NCBI RefSeq assembly: GCF_022601735.1
Contig: NZ_JAKUMM010000002.1
Span: forward strand, 310,001 to 374,000
Length of the DNA stretch: 64,000 nucleotides
Direction: 5' to 3'
Origin: Atopomonas sediminilitoris
GTDB lineage: Bacteria > Pseudomonadota > Gammaproteobacteria > Pseudomonadales > Pseudomonadaceae
Shown here: positions 1 through 9,901 of the stretch, piece after piece
Layout: each line of letters opens with the position of its first letter
How positions within the stretch are numbered: the stretch's first letter is position 1
Made by a program: the position numbers and the translations under genes
Notes under the pieces: model-generated
What the model was told of the DNA's origin: nothing
Database searches by the model: none
What the model saw: only the letters and a program-made list of their open reading frames with translations

Positions 1-531
1 AACGATATTCTCGACTTTGAGAAAATGCAGGCCGAACGCTTGGCGTTTGATTTAGTCGTGCATGATCTCATCGAGCAAGTGGCACAAAGCGTGGAAACAG
101 TGCACAGCCTAGCGCAAGAAAAACGCCTCACTGTGCAGGTGGGTGGTGCCTCGCAAGCGCGGGCGCAGCTCGATGCTGGTCGCGCACAACAGGTGTTGCT
201 AAACCTGCTGTCTAACGCGATTAAATTTAGCCCTGAGGGCGGCATCGTCACGGTGTCAATCAGCGCGCATCCACCGTTTTGGCGGGTAGCCGTCAGTGAT
301 CAAGGCACTGGCGTGCCGGCGGATTTTCAAGACAAGCTGTTCCAGCCCTTTAGCCAAGCGCACAGCGATAACACGCGGGAAACCAAAAGCACAGGGCTTG
401 GGCTGGCCATCAGTTTTGGCCTGATGCAACGCATGGGCGGTGCGCTGTGGTGCGAGAGTCCGCCGGACTCAGGGGCTACCTTCTATGCTGATTTTGTTGC
501 AGCAGCGCAGAGCGAGGAGCACAGCGCGTGA
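1..531 (+). CDS. Sensor histidine kinase, C-terminal part (5' end outside window)
   Basis: The frame is open from base 1, so the gene starts before the window. The first residues (NDILDFEKMQ) are the end of a HisKA dimerisation helix. An HATPase_c domain follows, with an N box (LLNLLSNAIKFSP), a G1 box (SDQGTGVP), an F box (FQPFSQA) and a G2 box (STGLGLAIS). This is the ATP-binding kinase core of a two-component sensor; the input domain cannot be seen. Its TGA stop overlaps the GTG start of the next kinase gene by four bases, so the two are probably translated together. There is no receiver or Hpt domain after the ATPase domain. Confidence 0.92.
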   Translation, partial: NDILDFEKMQAERLAFDLVVHDLIEQVAQSVETVHSLAQEKRLTVQVGGASQARAQLDAGRAQQVLLNLLSNAIKFSPEGGIVTVSISAHPPFWRVAVSDQGTGVPADFQDKLFQPFSQAHSDNTRETKSTGLGLAISFGLMQRMGGALWCESPPDSGATFYADFVAAAQSEEHSA

Positions 532-3185
532 GTAATCAAGCACCACGATGGAATCCCTTTGCCATTCCTTACGCGGGGCGTGCGCTGGCGATTGTGCTGC
601 TGGCCGTGGCGTATGTGCTGTTTGGCCGTTTGGGCTTGCTGTTGGCGATTCCGCCGGGCTTTGTCACCGCTATTTTTCCGGCGCTGGGCATCGCCGTCGC
701 GGCGGTGCTGCTGTGGGGCTATCCCTTGTTGTGGGGGGTGTTGCTGGGCTCAACGTTAATGAATTTGAGCTTAGGCAGCGGCAGTGGTTTTGCCTTTCTG
801 CTGGCGAATCTACCGGTCGCGCTGGGGATTGCACTGGGCTCCACTGCGCAGTGCGCCTTGGCTGTGTGGTTGGTGCGGCGTTATGTCGGCGCGGAGGACT
901 TGCTGCAGCAGGAGTTGAGCATTATTCGCTGGTTGCTGCTGGCCGGCCCGATGACTTGCGTGCTGAGTGCCGTGGTGGGCGCCAGTTGCTTGTTGTTGGG
1001 CGGGGTTATCGGGGCAGAGCAGTGGCTGTTCAGCGCGTGGACTTGGTGGCTGGGCGACAGTATTGGGGTGATGCTAGCGGCGCCACTGGTATTGATTCTG
1101 TTTGCCAAGCCGCGCAGCGTTTGGCGGCCGCGCTTGCTGACCGTGGCGCTGCCCTTGCTGGTCAGTTGCGCGATTATGCTGTTTATCTTTATCCGCGTCA
1201 GCGATGCGCAGCAAGAGCGTGTGCGCTTGGAGTTTCAGCAGCAAGCCCAGCTAATCTTTGCCAACTTTGAAGCGCGGATTAACCGTTATGGCACCGCGCT
1301 GCATGGCATCGAGCGGTTTTTTGCCGCCTCAACCTTTGTCACCGACAAGGACTTCAGCCGTTTTGTGGATGGCATGGAGCAAGACTACCCGGGCTTGCAG
1401 GCGGTGAGTTGGAATCCGCTGGTGATGATGTACGAGCGCCAAAGCTTTGAGACGCGCCTGCAGTCGTATCATCGGGGGTATCGCATTAACGAGTTTCAAG
1501 GTGGCTTGCTGGTCGCCGCCGCTAAGCGCAGCGAGTATGTGCCGGTAGGTTATATCTATCCGCTGCAAGGTAATGAGCGTGCGTTGGGCTTGGACCTGCT
1601 GACTGAGCCGGTACGTCGCGCCGCCTTAGAGTACGCGCGCGATAAGGGCAAGCTAGGTATGACCGGCCCTGTGCAGCTGGTACAGGGCGACAAAAAAGTT
1701 ATGGCCACTTTGCTGTTTCAGCCCTCCTACTGGGTGGCGCCGGGGCCCTTGGTGGAAGAGCAGCGGGCTTTGTATTTGCGCGGTTTTGCGGTGGCAGCGG
1801 TGCGCGTGGCTGAGATTGCCGAAGGGGCACTCAACAGCTATGCCGCCACGGAGGACTTGTCTCTCACCATCCGCGATGTCGGGCCTGAACACGGTGGCTT
1901 GATGGTTGGGCCGGCATCGCCTGCCGTGCCAGCCTACGCGCAGCCCTTAGTGCTGAGTCATACCCTGTATTTTGCTGGGCGCGAGTTGCAGTTGACAATC
2001 GCGCCTAGCGCAGCGTATTTGCAGCGCCATCAAGACTTACAGCCGTGGTTATTGCTGACCAGCGGCTTGCTGCTGTGTGTGTTGCTGACGGTGTTTTTAT
2101 TGGCCACCTCAGGACGCGCGCAGGTGGTCGCCGCGTTGGTGCGCGAGCGCACGTTTGAAGTGACCTCGGTGCTTAATAACGCCGCCGAAGGCATCGTGAT
2201 CATGGATAGAGACGGGCGTTTTCTGCGCGCCAACCCTGCTGCTATCCAGTTGTTGGCACTGCCTGAACGCTATGAAAAGCTTGGGCTGCAAGATGTGTTG
2301 GTCAGCGTCGAAGATGTGCCGGTTTTGCTCGCCGAAGGTTTAGAGCAGCGCCAAGAGTGGATGCTGCGCGACGTGCAGCAGCGGCCACTGGATGTCGAGG
2401 TGAGCCTAAGTTGCTACCAGCTGCCGGCCGGTATTCGTTATTTAGCCTTGCTGCGGGATGTGTCGAGTCGCAAGCAAGTCGAGCGCATGAAGCGAGAGTT
2501 CGTGGCCACGGTGAGTCACGAGCTGCGCACCCCGCTGACCTCGATCAAAGGCTCGCTGGGCCTGTTGATGGGCGGCGTCGCGGGGGAGTTGAGCGAGCAA
2601 GCCAAACAGTTGATCGAAATTAGCCGCAGCAATGCCGAGCGCTTGGTGGCGCTGGTCAACGATATTCTGGATATCGAACGTTTGGAGCTTGGGCATAAAC
2701 AGCTCGACCTTAACGTGCACTCGCTGCAGGCCTTACTGGCGGAGGCCTTGGTACTTAACCAAGGTTTTGCCAGCCACTATCAAGTCCGCCTGTGTGATGA
2801 CTGGGCCGGCTTAAGCCCCGACGACCAAGTGGCGGTGGATGCGCAAAGCTTGCAACAGGTGTTGAGTAATCTGATTTCCAATGCGGTGAAGTTTTCCCCT
2901 GCCGGTGAGCAAGTGCTGATTCGTGCCCGCAGTTCAGCGGGGCGCGTGCATGTGGCGGTGGTGGACAACGGCCCAGGGATTGCCGATGAGTTTCGAGGCC
3001 GCATCTTCGCTAGGTTCGCCCAGGCCGATAGCTCGGACACCCGCCAGCGTGGCGGCACAGGGCTGGGCTTGAGCATCAGTAAGGCCCTGATCGAAGCGAT
3101 GGGCGGCGAGATCGGCTTTACCAGTGTGGTGGGGCGCGGCAGCACCTTTTATTTTGAGTTGCCGTTAACGCATGAGCCGGGGTGA
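528..3185 (+). CDS. Membrane sensor histidine kinase (MASE1-like / CHASE / PAS / HisKA / HATPase)
   Basis: A large sensor kinase of 885 residues starting at GTG inside the stop of the upstream kinase gene. Residues 15-230 hold many hydrophobic segments resembling the MASE1 membrane sensor. About 235-500 is a periplasmic CHASE-like region. A further membrane helix near 505-530 leads to a PAS domain (about 545-650), then HisKA with the phospho-accepting His664 in HELRTPL, and HATPase_c (N box NLISNAVKFSP, G1 DNGPGIAD, G2 GTGLGLSIS). The ligand is unknown. It should autophosphorylate and pass phosphate to a response regulator, but none lies downstream. Family calls for the input domains rest on general layout; the kinase core is certain. 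Confidence 0.9.
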   Translation: MSNQAPRWNPFAIPYAGRALAIVLLAVAYVLFGRLGLLLAIPPGFVTAIFPALGIAVAAVLLWGYPLLWGVLLGSTLMNLSLGSGSGFAFLLANLPVALGIALGSTAQCALAVWLVRRYVGAEDLLQQELSIIRWLLLAGPMTCVLSAVVGASCLLLGGVIGAEQWLFSAWTWWLGDSIGVMLAAPLVLILFAKPRSVWRPRLLTVALPLLVSCAIMLFIFIRVSDAQQERVRLEFQQQAQLIFANFEARINRYGTALHGIERFFAASTFVTDKDFSRFVDGMEQDYPGLQAVSWNPLVMMYERQSFETRLQSYHRGYRINEFQGGLLVAAAKRSEYVPVGYIYPLQGNERALGLDLLTEPVRRAALEYARDKGKLGMTGPVQLVQGDKKVMATLLFQPSYWVAPGPLVEEQRALYLRGFAVAAVRVAEIAEGALNSYAATEDLSLTIRDVGPEHGGLMVGPASPAVPAYAQPLVLSHTLYFAGRELQLTIAPSAAYLQRHQDLQPWLLLTSGLLLCVLLTVFLLATSGRAQVVAALVRERTFEVTSVLNNAAEGIVIMDRDGRFLRANPAAIQLLALPERYEKLGLQDVLVSVEDVPVLLAEGLEQRQEWMLRDVQQRPLDVEVSLSCYQLPAGIRYLALLRDVSSRKQVERMKREFVATVSHELRTPLTSIKGSLGLLMGGVAGELSEQAKQLIEISRSNAERLVALVNDILDIERLELGHKQLDLNVHSLQALLAEALVLNQGFASHYQVRLCDDWAGLSPDDQVAVDAQSLQQVLSNLISNAVKFSPAGEQVLIRARSSAGRVHVAVVDNGPGIADEFRGRIFARFAQADSSDTRQRGGTGLGLSISKALIEAMGGEIGFTSVVGRGSTFYFELPLTHEPG

Positions 3186-3269
3186 TGGCCGCCGTGAGAT
3201 GGTCAATATGCCGCTCTTGTGGCAGCGCAAGGGGGTACAATGCCCGCCCTTTGCAAAACCGGCGTTGTT

Positions 3270-3980
3270 ATGACTGATCCCGTTCGTTTGTCTAAACACC
3301 TGATGGCCCTCGTTGGCTGTTCGCGCCGCGAGGCTGAGCTGTATATCGAAGGCGGTTGGGTGACCGTGGACGGTGTCGTGGTCGAACAGCCGCACTTTAA
3401 AGTGCTTGAGCACCGCGTGGCGCTCTTGCCGGATGCTGTCTTGACCAAGCCGCAACCGGCGACCTTGCTCTTGCATGCGCCGGCCAACGTGACGCTGGAA
3501 GAAACCATGCAGTTGCTCACGCGGGCCAACTTAAGCCCTGCGCATCGCGACATGCAGCGCGTGCTGAGCAGTCATTTAGAGCGGCAAAAACCCACCCTGC
3601 CTTTGCATGTCGGCGCCGCCGGTCTGCTGGTGTTTAGCCAAGATTGGCGCACCTTACGCAAACTGATCGACGACGCCCGTAAGCTGGAGCAGGAATACAT
3701 CGTCGAGGTGGACGGCAGCATGCCCGATAACGGCCTCAAGCGCTTGGCGCGGGGCGGTACTTATCAAGGCTATGACCTGCCGCCCGTCAAAGCCAGTTGG
3801 CAAAGTGAGCAGCGGCTGCGTTTTGCTTTCAAAGATCTTCGCCCAGGCCTGCTAACGCAGCTGTGCGCCAGTGTTGGGCTGCGTATTGTCAGTGCCAAGC
3901 GCATCCGCATTGGCGGCGTGGCCATGGGTAAGTTAGCCCAAGGGCAATGGCGTTACTGCGCGCCGAATGAGCGCTTCTAA
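3270..3980 (+). CDS. RsuA/RluB-family pseudouridine synthase-like protein lacking the catalytic Asp
   Basis: A protein of 236 residues with an N-terminal S4 RNA-binding domain (about 8-60; SRREAELYIEGGWVTVDG) and a RsuA/RluB/RluF-like synthase domain. In this family the active site is a GRLD-x4-GLL motif. Here the matching stretch is LHVGAAGLL, so His113 sits where the nucleophilic Asp is expected and the preceding Arg is also lost. The EQEYIVEVDG segment and C-terminal fold residues are kept. It may therefore bind RNA without making pseudouridine, or use another residue. The start was set at ATG 3270, just before the S4 domain; an in-frame GTG/ATG extension upstream is less likely. Confidence 0.8.
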   Translation: MTDPVRLSKHLMALVGCSRREAELYIEGGWVTVDGVVVEQPHFKVLEHRVALLPDAVLTKPQPATLLLHAPANVTLEETMQLLTRANLSPAHRDMQRVLSSHLERQKPTLPLHVGAAGLLVFSQDWRTLRKLIDDARKLEQEYIVEVDGSMPDNGLKRLARGGTYQGYDLPPVKASWQSEQRLRFAFKDLRPGLLTQLCASVGLRIVSAKRIRIGGVAMGKLAQGQWRYCAPNERF

Positions 3981-4034
3981 TCCGCGCTGTGTGCGCCTCT
4001 AACGCTTTTCTTTTTCAATAGGACAACCCCTTTT

Positions 4035-4502
4035 ATGCTCAACAACGATGTGCTGCGCAGCGTGCGCTATTTGCTGGATATTAACGACGCCAGCATGGCG
4101 GAGATGGTTCAGCAGCTGGGCTTTAACGTCGCGCCAAGCGACATGAGCGCTTACCTGAAAAGAGATGACGAGCCTGACTTTAAGGTTTGTGGCGACGAGG
4201 TGCTGGCGCACTTTTTAAATGCCTTGGTGGTGTTTAAGCGTGGGCGCGATGACAGCCGGCCGCCGCAGTCGATCGAGTTGCCGATGAGCAATAACCAAAT
4301 CCTGAAAAAAATGCGCGTGGCTTTCGAACTCAAAGATGATGACCTGCAAGACATCTTCCGCTCGGTCGACTTCGCGCTGTCCAAGGCCGAGCTTAGTGCT
4401 TTATTCCGTAAGGCCGGGCATAGCAATTACCGCGTGTGTGGCGACCAACTGCTGCGCTATTTCTTGAAAGGCTTAACCTTGCGTGAGCGTCCGGCGGGCT
4501 AG
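4035..4502 (+). CDS. DUF1456 family protein (YehS-like)
   Basis: A cytoplasmic protein of 155 residues made of two similar halves of about 65-70 residues, each beginning with a helical stretch (MLNNDVLRSVRYLLDIND; NNQILKKMRVAFELKDDD) and ending in a CGD-x4-F motif (VCGDEVLAHFLNAL; VCGDQLLRYFLKGL). This duplicated layout and the ALFRKAGHSNYR segment match the DUF1456/YehS family, whose function is not known. It follows the pseudouridine-synthase-like gene by 54 bases on the same strand and is closed by a strong hairpin terminator. Confidence 0.88.
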   Translation: MLNNDVLRSVRYLLDINDASMAEMVQQLGFNVAPSDMSAYLKRDDEPDFKVCGDEVLAHFLNALVVFKRGRDDSRPPQSIELPMSNNQILKKMRVAFELKDDDLQDIFRSVDFALSKAELSALFRKAGHSNYRVCGDQLLRYFLKGLTLRERPAG

Positions 4503-4527
4503 TGCGCTGAGTGCTATTGGGCGCATA

Positions 4528-4565
4528 AAAAAGCCGGGCCTGAATGACATCAGGCCCGGCTTTTT
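4528..4565. terminator. Bidirectional intrinsic terminator
   Basis: A perfect 16-bp inverted repeat (AAAAAGCCGGGCCTGA pairing with TCAGGCCCGGCTTTTT) around a 6-base loop, with A and T runs at the ends. It lies between the convergent DUF1456 and typA genes and can stop transcription from both sides. Confidence 0.92.
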
Positions 4566-4581
4566 GTTGGTAGGCTAAGGC

Positions 4582-6399
4582 TTAAACCTTGCTGCGCTCG
4601 TAACGCTTACGATCGTTTTCGTTCAGGTACTTCTTACGCAGACGAATCGACTTCGGCGTCACTTCGACCAGTTCGTCGTCATCGATGAACTCCAGCGCTT
4701 GCTCAAGGCTGAACTTGATCGGCGGTACCAGAGCGATGGTTTCGTCTTTACCGGAGGCGCGCATGTTGTCCAGCTTCTTACCCTTGGTGGGGTTGATCAC
4801 CAGATCGTTGTCGCGGCTGTTGATACCACACAGCTGGCCTTCGTAAATGTCTTGGCCCGGCTCCAGGAACAGCTTGCCGCGATCTTGCAGGGTTTCCAGC
4901 GAGTAAGTCAGCGCCTTACCCGTCGCCATCGACACCAGCACGCCGTTCAGGCGGTGGCCCACATCACCGGCCTTGATCGGGCCGTAGTGGCTGAAGGTTG
5001 AGGTCAGGATGCCGCTGCCTGAAGTCATGGTCAGGAAGGCGTTACGGAAACCGATCAGGCCGCGAGCCGGTACGGTGTATTCCAAACGAATACGACCTTT
5101 GCCATCGGGCACCATGTTGGTCAGGTCGCCTTTACGCAGGCCGAACTGCTCCATGATCGGGCCTTGGTGCTGTTCTTCGATGTCGATGATGACGTTTTCG
5201 TAGGGCTCTTGCTTCTCGCCGTCGACTTCTTTGATCACCACTTCTGGGCGGCCTACGGCCAGCTCGAAGCCTTCGCGGCGCATGGTTTCGATCAGTACCG
5301 ACAGGTGCAGTTCGCCACGGCCAGAGACCTTGAACTTATCCGCACTGTCGCCTTCTTCAACGCGCAGCGCCACGTTGTGCAGCAGTTCTTTTTCCAGACG
5401 CTCTTTGATGTTGCGGCTGGTGACGAACTTGCCTTCTTTACCGCAGAAGGGCGAGTCGTTGACTTGGAACGTCATGCTCACGGTGGGCTCGTCCACCGAC
5501 AGCGGCGGCAGAGCTTCAACGTTCTGCATGTCACACAGGGTGTCGGAGATGTACAGCTCGTCCATGCCGCTAACGCAGACGATGTCGCCGGCTTGTGCTT
5601 CGGCAACTTCTACGCGCTGCAGGCCCGAGTGACCCATGATCTTGAGGATGCGGCCTTGGCGCTTCTTGCCGTCGTCGCCAATGGCGATCACCGGCGAGTT
5701 AGCCTTGATGGTGCCGCGGGCGATACGGCCGATGCCGATCACGCCGAGGAAGCTGTTGTAGTCCAGTTGCGAAATTTGCATCTGGAATGGGCCGTCAACG
5801 TCGACTTGCGGCGCCGGTACGTGGTCAACGATGGCTTGGAACAGGGCGTCCATGTGGTCGTCCATGTTCTCGTGGTCCATGCCGGCAATGCCGTTCAGGG
5901 CGCTGGCGTAGACAATCGGGAAGTCCAGCTGCTCTTCGGTAGCGCCGAGGTTGTCGAACAGGTCGAAGATCTGGTCGATCACCCAATCCGGACGCGCGCC
6001 CGGACGGTCAATCTTGTTCACCACAACGATCGGACGCAGACCGGCTTTAAACGCCTTCTGGGTCACGAAGCGGGTTTGTGGCATCGGGCCGTCTTGGGCG
6101 TCGACCACCAGCAGCACCGAGTCCACCATGCTCATAACGCGCTCAACTTCGCCGCCGAAGTCGGCGTGGCCGGGGGTGTCGACGATGTTGATGTCGTAGC
6201 CGTTCCACTTCAGGGCGGTGTTCTTGGCCAGAATGGTAATGCCGCGCTCTTTTTCCTGATCGTTGGAGTCCATCACGCGCTCGCTTTCGAGCTCTTTACG
6301 GTCCAGGGTGCCAGACAGCTTGAGCAGCTTGTCGACAAGGGTGGTTTTGCCATGGTCAACGTGGGCAATGATGGCGATGTTGCGTAGATTCTCGATCAC
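4582..6399 (-). CDS. typA: Translational GTPase TypA/BipA
   Basis: A ribosome-associated GTPase of 605 residues, full length for the family and highly conserved. The GTP-binding motifs are G1 [10 protein letters not shown]2 in ERGITI, G3 DTPGHADF and G4 NKID, all in the first 135 residues, followed by EF-G-like domains and the BipA-specific C-terminal domain. Known members act in 50S subunit assembly and stress or cold growth. The start is GTG at 6399, preceded by an AGGA ribosome-binding site. It lies downstream of thiI on the same strand with a spacer of about 135 bases. Confidence 0.98.
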   Translation of the reverse strand: MIENLRNIAIIAHVDHGKTTLVDKLLKLSGTLDRKELESERVMDSNDQEKERGITILAKNTALKWNGYDINIVDTPGHADFGGEVERVMSMVDSVLLVVDAQDGPMPQTRFVTQKAFKAGLRPIVVVNKIDRPGARPDWVIDQIFDLFDNLGATEEQLDFPIVYASALNGIAGMDHENMDDHMDALFQAIVDHVPAPQVDVDGPFQMQISQLDYNSFLGVIGIGRIARGTIKANSPVIAIGDDGKKRQGRILKIMGHSGLQRVEVAEAQAGDIVCVSGMDELYISDTLCDMQNVEALPPLSVDEPTVSMTFQVNDSPFCGKEGKFVTSRNIKERLEKELLHNVALRVEEGDSADKFKVSGRGELHLSVLIETMRREGFELAVGRPEVVIKEVDGEKQEPYENVIIDIEEQHQGPIMEQFGLRKGDLTNMVPDGKGRIRLEYTVPARGLIGFRNAFLTMTSGSGILTSTFSHYGPIKAGDVGHRLNGVLVSMATGKALTYSLETLQDRGKLFLEPGQDIYEGQLCGINSRDNDLVINPTKGKKLDNMRASGKDETIALVPPIKFSLEQALEFIDDDELVEVTPKSIRLRKKYLNENDRKRYERSKV

Positions 6400-6535
6400 A
6401 GTGTTTTCCTAAAAAGTGCTGCAAGCTTTAAGCGTCAAGCTGCAAGTAAAAAGCAAAAAGGTTACGGGTTCAGCGGCGCCTGACGATCGGGCGGATGGCT
6501 GAGCCAGCGGTGATTGCGGCGAATGCGGCATGTTT
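6400..6535. repeat. thiI-typA spacer with short CTGCAAG repeats
   Basis: The spacer holds two CTGCAAG copies near 6419-6446 inside an A-rich stretch. A complementary copy (CTTGCAGC) lies in the 3' end of thiI near 6564. It looks like a degenerate extragenic repeat; no promoter is assigned with confidence. Confidence 0.3.
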
Positions 6536-8038
6536 TCACGCCGTACCGCCTTGGGGCTTGTCGCTTGCAGCGTGCAGCTGCGGTGCCGGGCGATAGACCC
6601 GCACATTGGTAAAGCCTTCACTGACCAAGTGTTGGGCGTGCAGGCGGCTCATCACGCCCCGGCTGCAATACAGCAGGTATTGGCGGTTCTCATCCAGTTG
6701 CTTGAACTGGCTGTTGATGGCGTAAAAGGGTAGCTCACGGCGCTCGATATCGGCGGGCAACGTCAGCGGTGCTTCGTCGATTTCGTCGGGATGACGAATA
6801 TCCAACAGCACTTGGCCGGGCGTGATGCTGTCGACCATCTCGACATTGACCTGCTCGCTAAGCTCGTCGATCACCCGCGACATGCTGGTGTAAGTGGCTT
6901 GGCTGACCGCTTGCTCAAGCACCGCCATGTCGAACTTTTCTTCTTCACGCGCAATGCGCCGTGGGCAGGCACGCGTGGTGGGGTTGACCGAAATCACCCC
7001 GCAGTACTCGGGCATGTTGCGCGCGTAATCGCCGGTGCCAATGGCATCGGCGGTATCAATGATGTCTTGCTTGTGGCTAACCACCAGCGGGCGCAGCACC
7101 AGCTTGTCGCTGGCACGATCGATGATGCCGAGGTTGGGCAGGGTCTGGCTGGAGACTTGGCCGACTGCCTCGCCGGTGACGAGGGTGGCGATTTCCAGCT
7201 CGTCGGCCACTTGGGTGGCGGCACGCAGCATCATGCGCTTGAGCACCACGCCCATCTGGCTGTTATCGACTTGGCTTAAGATTTCGCCGACCACACCTTC
7301 AAAGGGCACGGTAACAAACAGCAGCTTGTGCGCGCGGGCGTACTTTTGCCAGATGAAGTGGGCGACTTCTTTAACGCCCAGCTCATGCGCGCGACCGCCT
7401 AAGTTGAAAAACACAAAGTGCGTGGTCAGGCCGCGACGTAGCATTTGATACGCCGCGACGGTGGAGTCAAAGCCGCCGGACATCAGCGTCAGGACTTGAT
7501 CCATGGTGCCGAGTGGGTAGCCGCCGATACCGGCGTGCTGGGCGCGCACGATAAAGACTTGCTGGTGGCGAATCTCGATGCGCAGCAGCAGCTCAGGGCG
7601 ACGCAGCTCGACACCTGCCGCGCCGCAGTGCTGGTTTAAACCACCGCCGACATAGCGCTCAACGTCTTGCGAGGTGAACTCATGCTTGCCCGCGCGTTTA
7701 CAGCGCACGGCAAAGGTTTTGCCCGGCAGCTGTGCACCAAAATGTTCACGGCATTGCTGATAAATGGTGTCGATATCGATCAGTGGGTATTCCCACACTT
7801 CTAAAAAGTTGGCGACACCGGGAATGCACTTTAAGCGTTCGACCAACTGCGCACGGCTGCGCTCGTCATTGGCTAGGGTTTCAACTTGCAGGTTGTCCCA
7901 TTCGCCGCTGACGGTGATCTCGGGATCGATCAGGCGCAAGTCATTGCGGATGTTGCGCCGCAATTGACGGATGAAGTTTTTGCGCACCGGGCGGCTTTTA
8001 ATGGTGATCTCAGCGAACACCTTAACGACCAATTTCAT
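6536..8038 (-). CDS. thiI: tRNA 4-thiouridine synthetase ThiI (with rhodanese domain)
   Basis: The enzyme adds sulfur to tRNA U8 (4-thiouridine) and, in many bacteria, supplies sulfur to thiazole synthesis. The 500-residue protein has an N-terminal ferredoxin-like/THUMP region ([22 protein letters not shown]), a PP-loop ATP pyrophosphatase with [11 protein letters not shown], and a C-terminal rhodanese domain whose active Cys lies in [10 protein letters not shown], as in the long E. coli-type ThiI. The start was set at ATG 8038, matching the conserved MKL start; a GTG three codons upstream is possible. The last 15 residues or so are not conserved and are encoded by a repeat-like stretch. Confidence 0.96.
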   Translation of the reverse strand: MKLVVKVFAEITIKSRPVRKNFIRQLRRNIRNDLRLIDPEITVSGEWDNLQVETLANDERSRAQLVERLKCIPGVANFLEVWEYPLIDIDTIYQQCREHFGAQLPGKTFAVRCKRAGKHEFTSQDVERYVGGGLNQHCGAAGVELRRPELLLRIEIRHQQVFIVRAQHAGIGGYPLGTMDQVLTLMSGGFDSTVAAYQMLRRGLTTHFVFFNLGGRAHELGVKEVAHFIWQKYARAHKLLFVTVPFEGVVGEILSQVDNSQMGVVLKRMMLRAATQVADELEIATLVTGEAVGQVSSQTLPNLGIIDRASDKLVLRPLVVSHKQDIIDTADAIGTGDYARNMPEYCGVISVNPTTRACPRRIAREEEKFDMAVLEQAVSQATYTSMSRVIDELSEQVNVEMVDSITPGQVLLDIRHPDEIDEAPLTLPADIERRELPFYAINSQFKQLDENRQYLLYCSRGVMSRLHAQHLVSEGFTNVRVYRPAPQLHAASDKPQGGTA

Positions 8039-8124
8039 GGGCAACACGTGAAGAAAATAAAAGGGCGCGAATTATAGGCGCTTAGCGGTTAAAAATCAGC
8101 CAAAGTCTGCTTTTAACTGCGTCG

Positions 8125-8141
8125 TGCGCTGTTTTGGTGCA
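8125..8141 (+). promoter_or_regulatory. NtrC-binding site 1 upstream of glnA
   Basis: TGCGCTGTTTTGGTGCA matches the NtrC dyad (TGCACC-N5-GGTGCA type), about 105 bases upstream of the -24 element of the glnA promoter. This is the usual enhancer position. Confidence 0.75.
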
Positions 8142-8155
8142 ATCAAGAAAATCGC

Positions 8156-8172
8156 AGAAACATTTTGGTGCG
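8156..8172 (+). promoter_or_regulatory. NtrC-binding site 2 (weaker) upstream of glnA
   Basis: AGAAACATTTTGGTGCG keeps the right NtrC half-site (TTTTGGTGCG). It lies 31 bases, about three DNA turns, after site 1. That spacing is close to the paired enhancer of E. coli glnAp2. The left half is poor, so this needs cooperative binding with site 1. Confidence 0.55.
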
Positions 8173-8245
8173 CTATTGACCCGCTCGTGCCCTGCTCGTA
8201 GCTTAGGAGCGCACTTTTTGGGGGGCTCCAGCGCGGTTTGGGGTC

Positions 8246-8260
8246 TGGCACACATATTGC
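8246..8260 (+). promoter_or_regulatory. Sigma-54 promoter of glnA
   Basis: TGGCACACATATTGC is a near-consensus -24/-12 element (TGGCAC-N5-TTGC), with GG and GC separated by exactly 10 bases. It lies 88 bases before the glnA start codon and downstream of the two NtrC sites, so glnA should rise in nitrogen limitation. Confidence 0.9.
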
Positions 8261-8348
8261 CTTTACCAGTGCAAGGTTTTCGCAAGTCGAGTAACCGCTA
8301 GATACTGGGCCGAATAAGCTCGCACGACACACGTTCTGGAGGACATCC

Positions 8349-9755
8349 ATGTCGAAGAAGTCGCTTCAACTAATCAAAGACAACGAAGTGAAGTGGGTAG
8401 ACCTGCGCTTCACTGATACCAAGGGTAAGCAGCAGCACGTGACCATGCCGGCGCGTGACTTCACTGAAGAAACCTTCGAAGAAGGCAAGATGTTCGATGG
8501 TTCTTCCATCGCTGGCTGGAAAGGCATCGAAGCTTCCGACATGATTCTGATGCCGGACGACGCGACTGCCGTCTTGGATCCGTTCACCGAAGAGCCGACG
8601 CTGATCGTTGTTTGTAGCATCATCGAGCCTTCGACCATGCAGCCCTACGAGCGCGATCCGCGCAGCGTAGCGCGTGCCGCTGAGGAATACCTGAAGTCGA
8701 CTGGTATCGGTGATACCGCGTTCTTCGGCCCTGAGCCTGAGTTCTTCATCTTCGACGAAGTGAAGTTCAAGTCTGATATCTCTGGCTCCATGTTCAAGAT
8801 TTTCTCTGAGCAGGCCTCTTGGAACACCGACGCTGACATCGAGACTGGCAACAAAGGCCACCGTCCGGGCGTTAAAGGTGGTTACTTCCCCGTTCCGCCA
8901 GTCGACCATGACCACGAAATCCGTACTGCCATGTGCAACGCACTGGAAGAAATGGGTCAGGAAGTTGAAGTTCACCACCACGAAGTGGCGACCGCTGGTC
9001 AGAACGAAATCGGCGTTAAGTTCAACACGCTGGTGAACAAAGCTGACGAAGTTCAGAACCTGAAGTACTGCGTACACAACGTGGCTGACGCTTACGGCAA
9101 AACCGTAACCTTCATGCCGAAGCCTTTGTACGGCGACAACGGTTCGGGCATGCACGTGCACATGTCTATCGCTAAAGATGGCAAGAACACCTTTGCTGGC
9201 GACGGCTATGCCGGTCTGTCTGACACTGCTCTGTTCTTCATCGGCGGTATCATCAAGCACGGTAAGGCCCTGAACGGCTTCACCAACCCGTCGACCAACT
9301 CGTACAAGCGTCTGGTTCCCGGTTTCGAAGCACCTGTGATGCTGGCTTACTCGGCCCGTAACCGTTCGGCTTCGATCCGTATTCCTTACGTTTCTAGCCC
9401 GAAAGCTCGTCGTATCGAAGCTCGCTTCCCGGATCCGTCAGCTAACCCCTACTTGGCTTTCGCTGCCCTGTTGATGGCTGGTCTGGACGGTATCCAGAAC
9501 AAGATTCATCCTGGCGATGCTGCCGACAAGAACCTGTATGACCTGCCGCCAGAAGAAGCTGCCAACATTCCGCAAGTTTGCGGCAGCCTGAAGGAAGCTC
9601 TGGAAGAGCTGTCAGCCGATCGTGAGTTCCTGACCAAAGGTGGCGTGTTCACCGATGAGTTCATCGATGCTTACATCGCGCTGAAGAGCGAAGAAGAAAT
9701 CAAGGTACGTACTTTCGTACACCCGCTGGAATACGATCTGTACTACAGCGTGTAA
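8349..9755 (+). CDS. glnA: Glutamine synthetase type I
   Basis: It makes glutamine from glutamate, ammonia and ATP; the family forms a cytoplasmic dodecamer. The 468-residue length is that of GSI-beta enzymes. Visible signatures are the beta-grasp start ([14 protein letters not shown]), the Mg-binding FDGSSIAGW region, GSGMHVHMS, the ATP-binding region after NSYKRLVPG, and NLYDLPPEE with the adenylylation Tyr exactly at residue 397 as in E. coli. A GGAGG ribosome-binding site precedes ATG 8349. Transcription is from a sigma-54 promoter with NtrC sites, and activity is probably also controlled by GlnE adenylylation. Confidence 0.99.
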   Translation: MSKKSLQLIKDNEVKWVDLRFTDTKGKQQHVTMPARDFTEETFEEGKMFDGSSIAGWKGIEASDMILMPDDATAVLDPFTEEPTLIVVCSIIEPSTMQPYERDPRSVARAAEEYLKSTGIGDTAFFGPEPEFFIFDEVKFKSDISGSMFKIFSEQASWNTDADIETGNKGHRPGVKGGYFPVPPVDHDHEIRTAMCNALEEMGQEVEVHHHEVATAGQNEIGVKFNTLVNKADEVQNLKYCVHNVADAYGKTVTFMPKPLYGDNGSGMHVHMSIAKDGKNTFAGDGYAGLSDTALFFIGGIIKHGKALNGFTNPSTNSYKRLVPGFEAPVMLAYSARNRSASIRIPYVSSPKARRIEARFPDPSANPYLAFAALLMAGLDGIQNKIHPGDAADKNLYDLPPEEAANIPQVCGSLKEALEELSADREFLTKGGVFTDEFIDAYIALKSEEEIKVRTFVHPLEYDLYYSV

Positions 9756-9768
9756 TTCTTCGGAATTC

Positions 9769-9800
9769 ACAACAAGGCCGCCTTCGGGCGGCTTTGTTGT
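9769..9800 (+). terminator. Terminator after glnA
   Basis: A 14-bp stem (ACAACAAGGCCGCC pairing with GGCGGCTTTGTTGT, one G-T pair) around a TTCG tetraloop, starting 13 bases after the glnA stop. Confidence 0.88.
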
Positions 9801-9901
9801 TTCTGTGGATAAAGCGTTAAATCCAGCACGCGGCACAGGGCTAGCACTTGCCAGTCGCGTGTCAGGGTGCAAGGCTTAAGGTATTGCCAAAGGAGGCCGC
9901 C

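Noticed and set aside
5164..6387. 407-codon frame antisense to typA
   Set aside because: A mirror of the conserved typA reading frame with His/Val/Asp-biased composition and no family features.
8039..8124. TPP riboswitch before thiI
   Set aside because: Less than 100 bases separate thiI from the glnA control sites, and no THI-box core is visible.
8370..9260. 296-codon frame antisense to glnA
   Set aside because: glnA is complete and conserved; the antisense frame is a codon-bias shadow.
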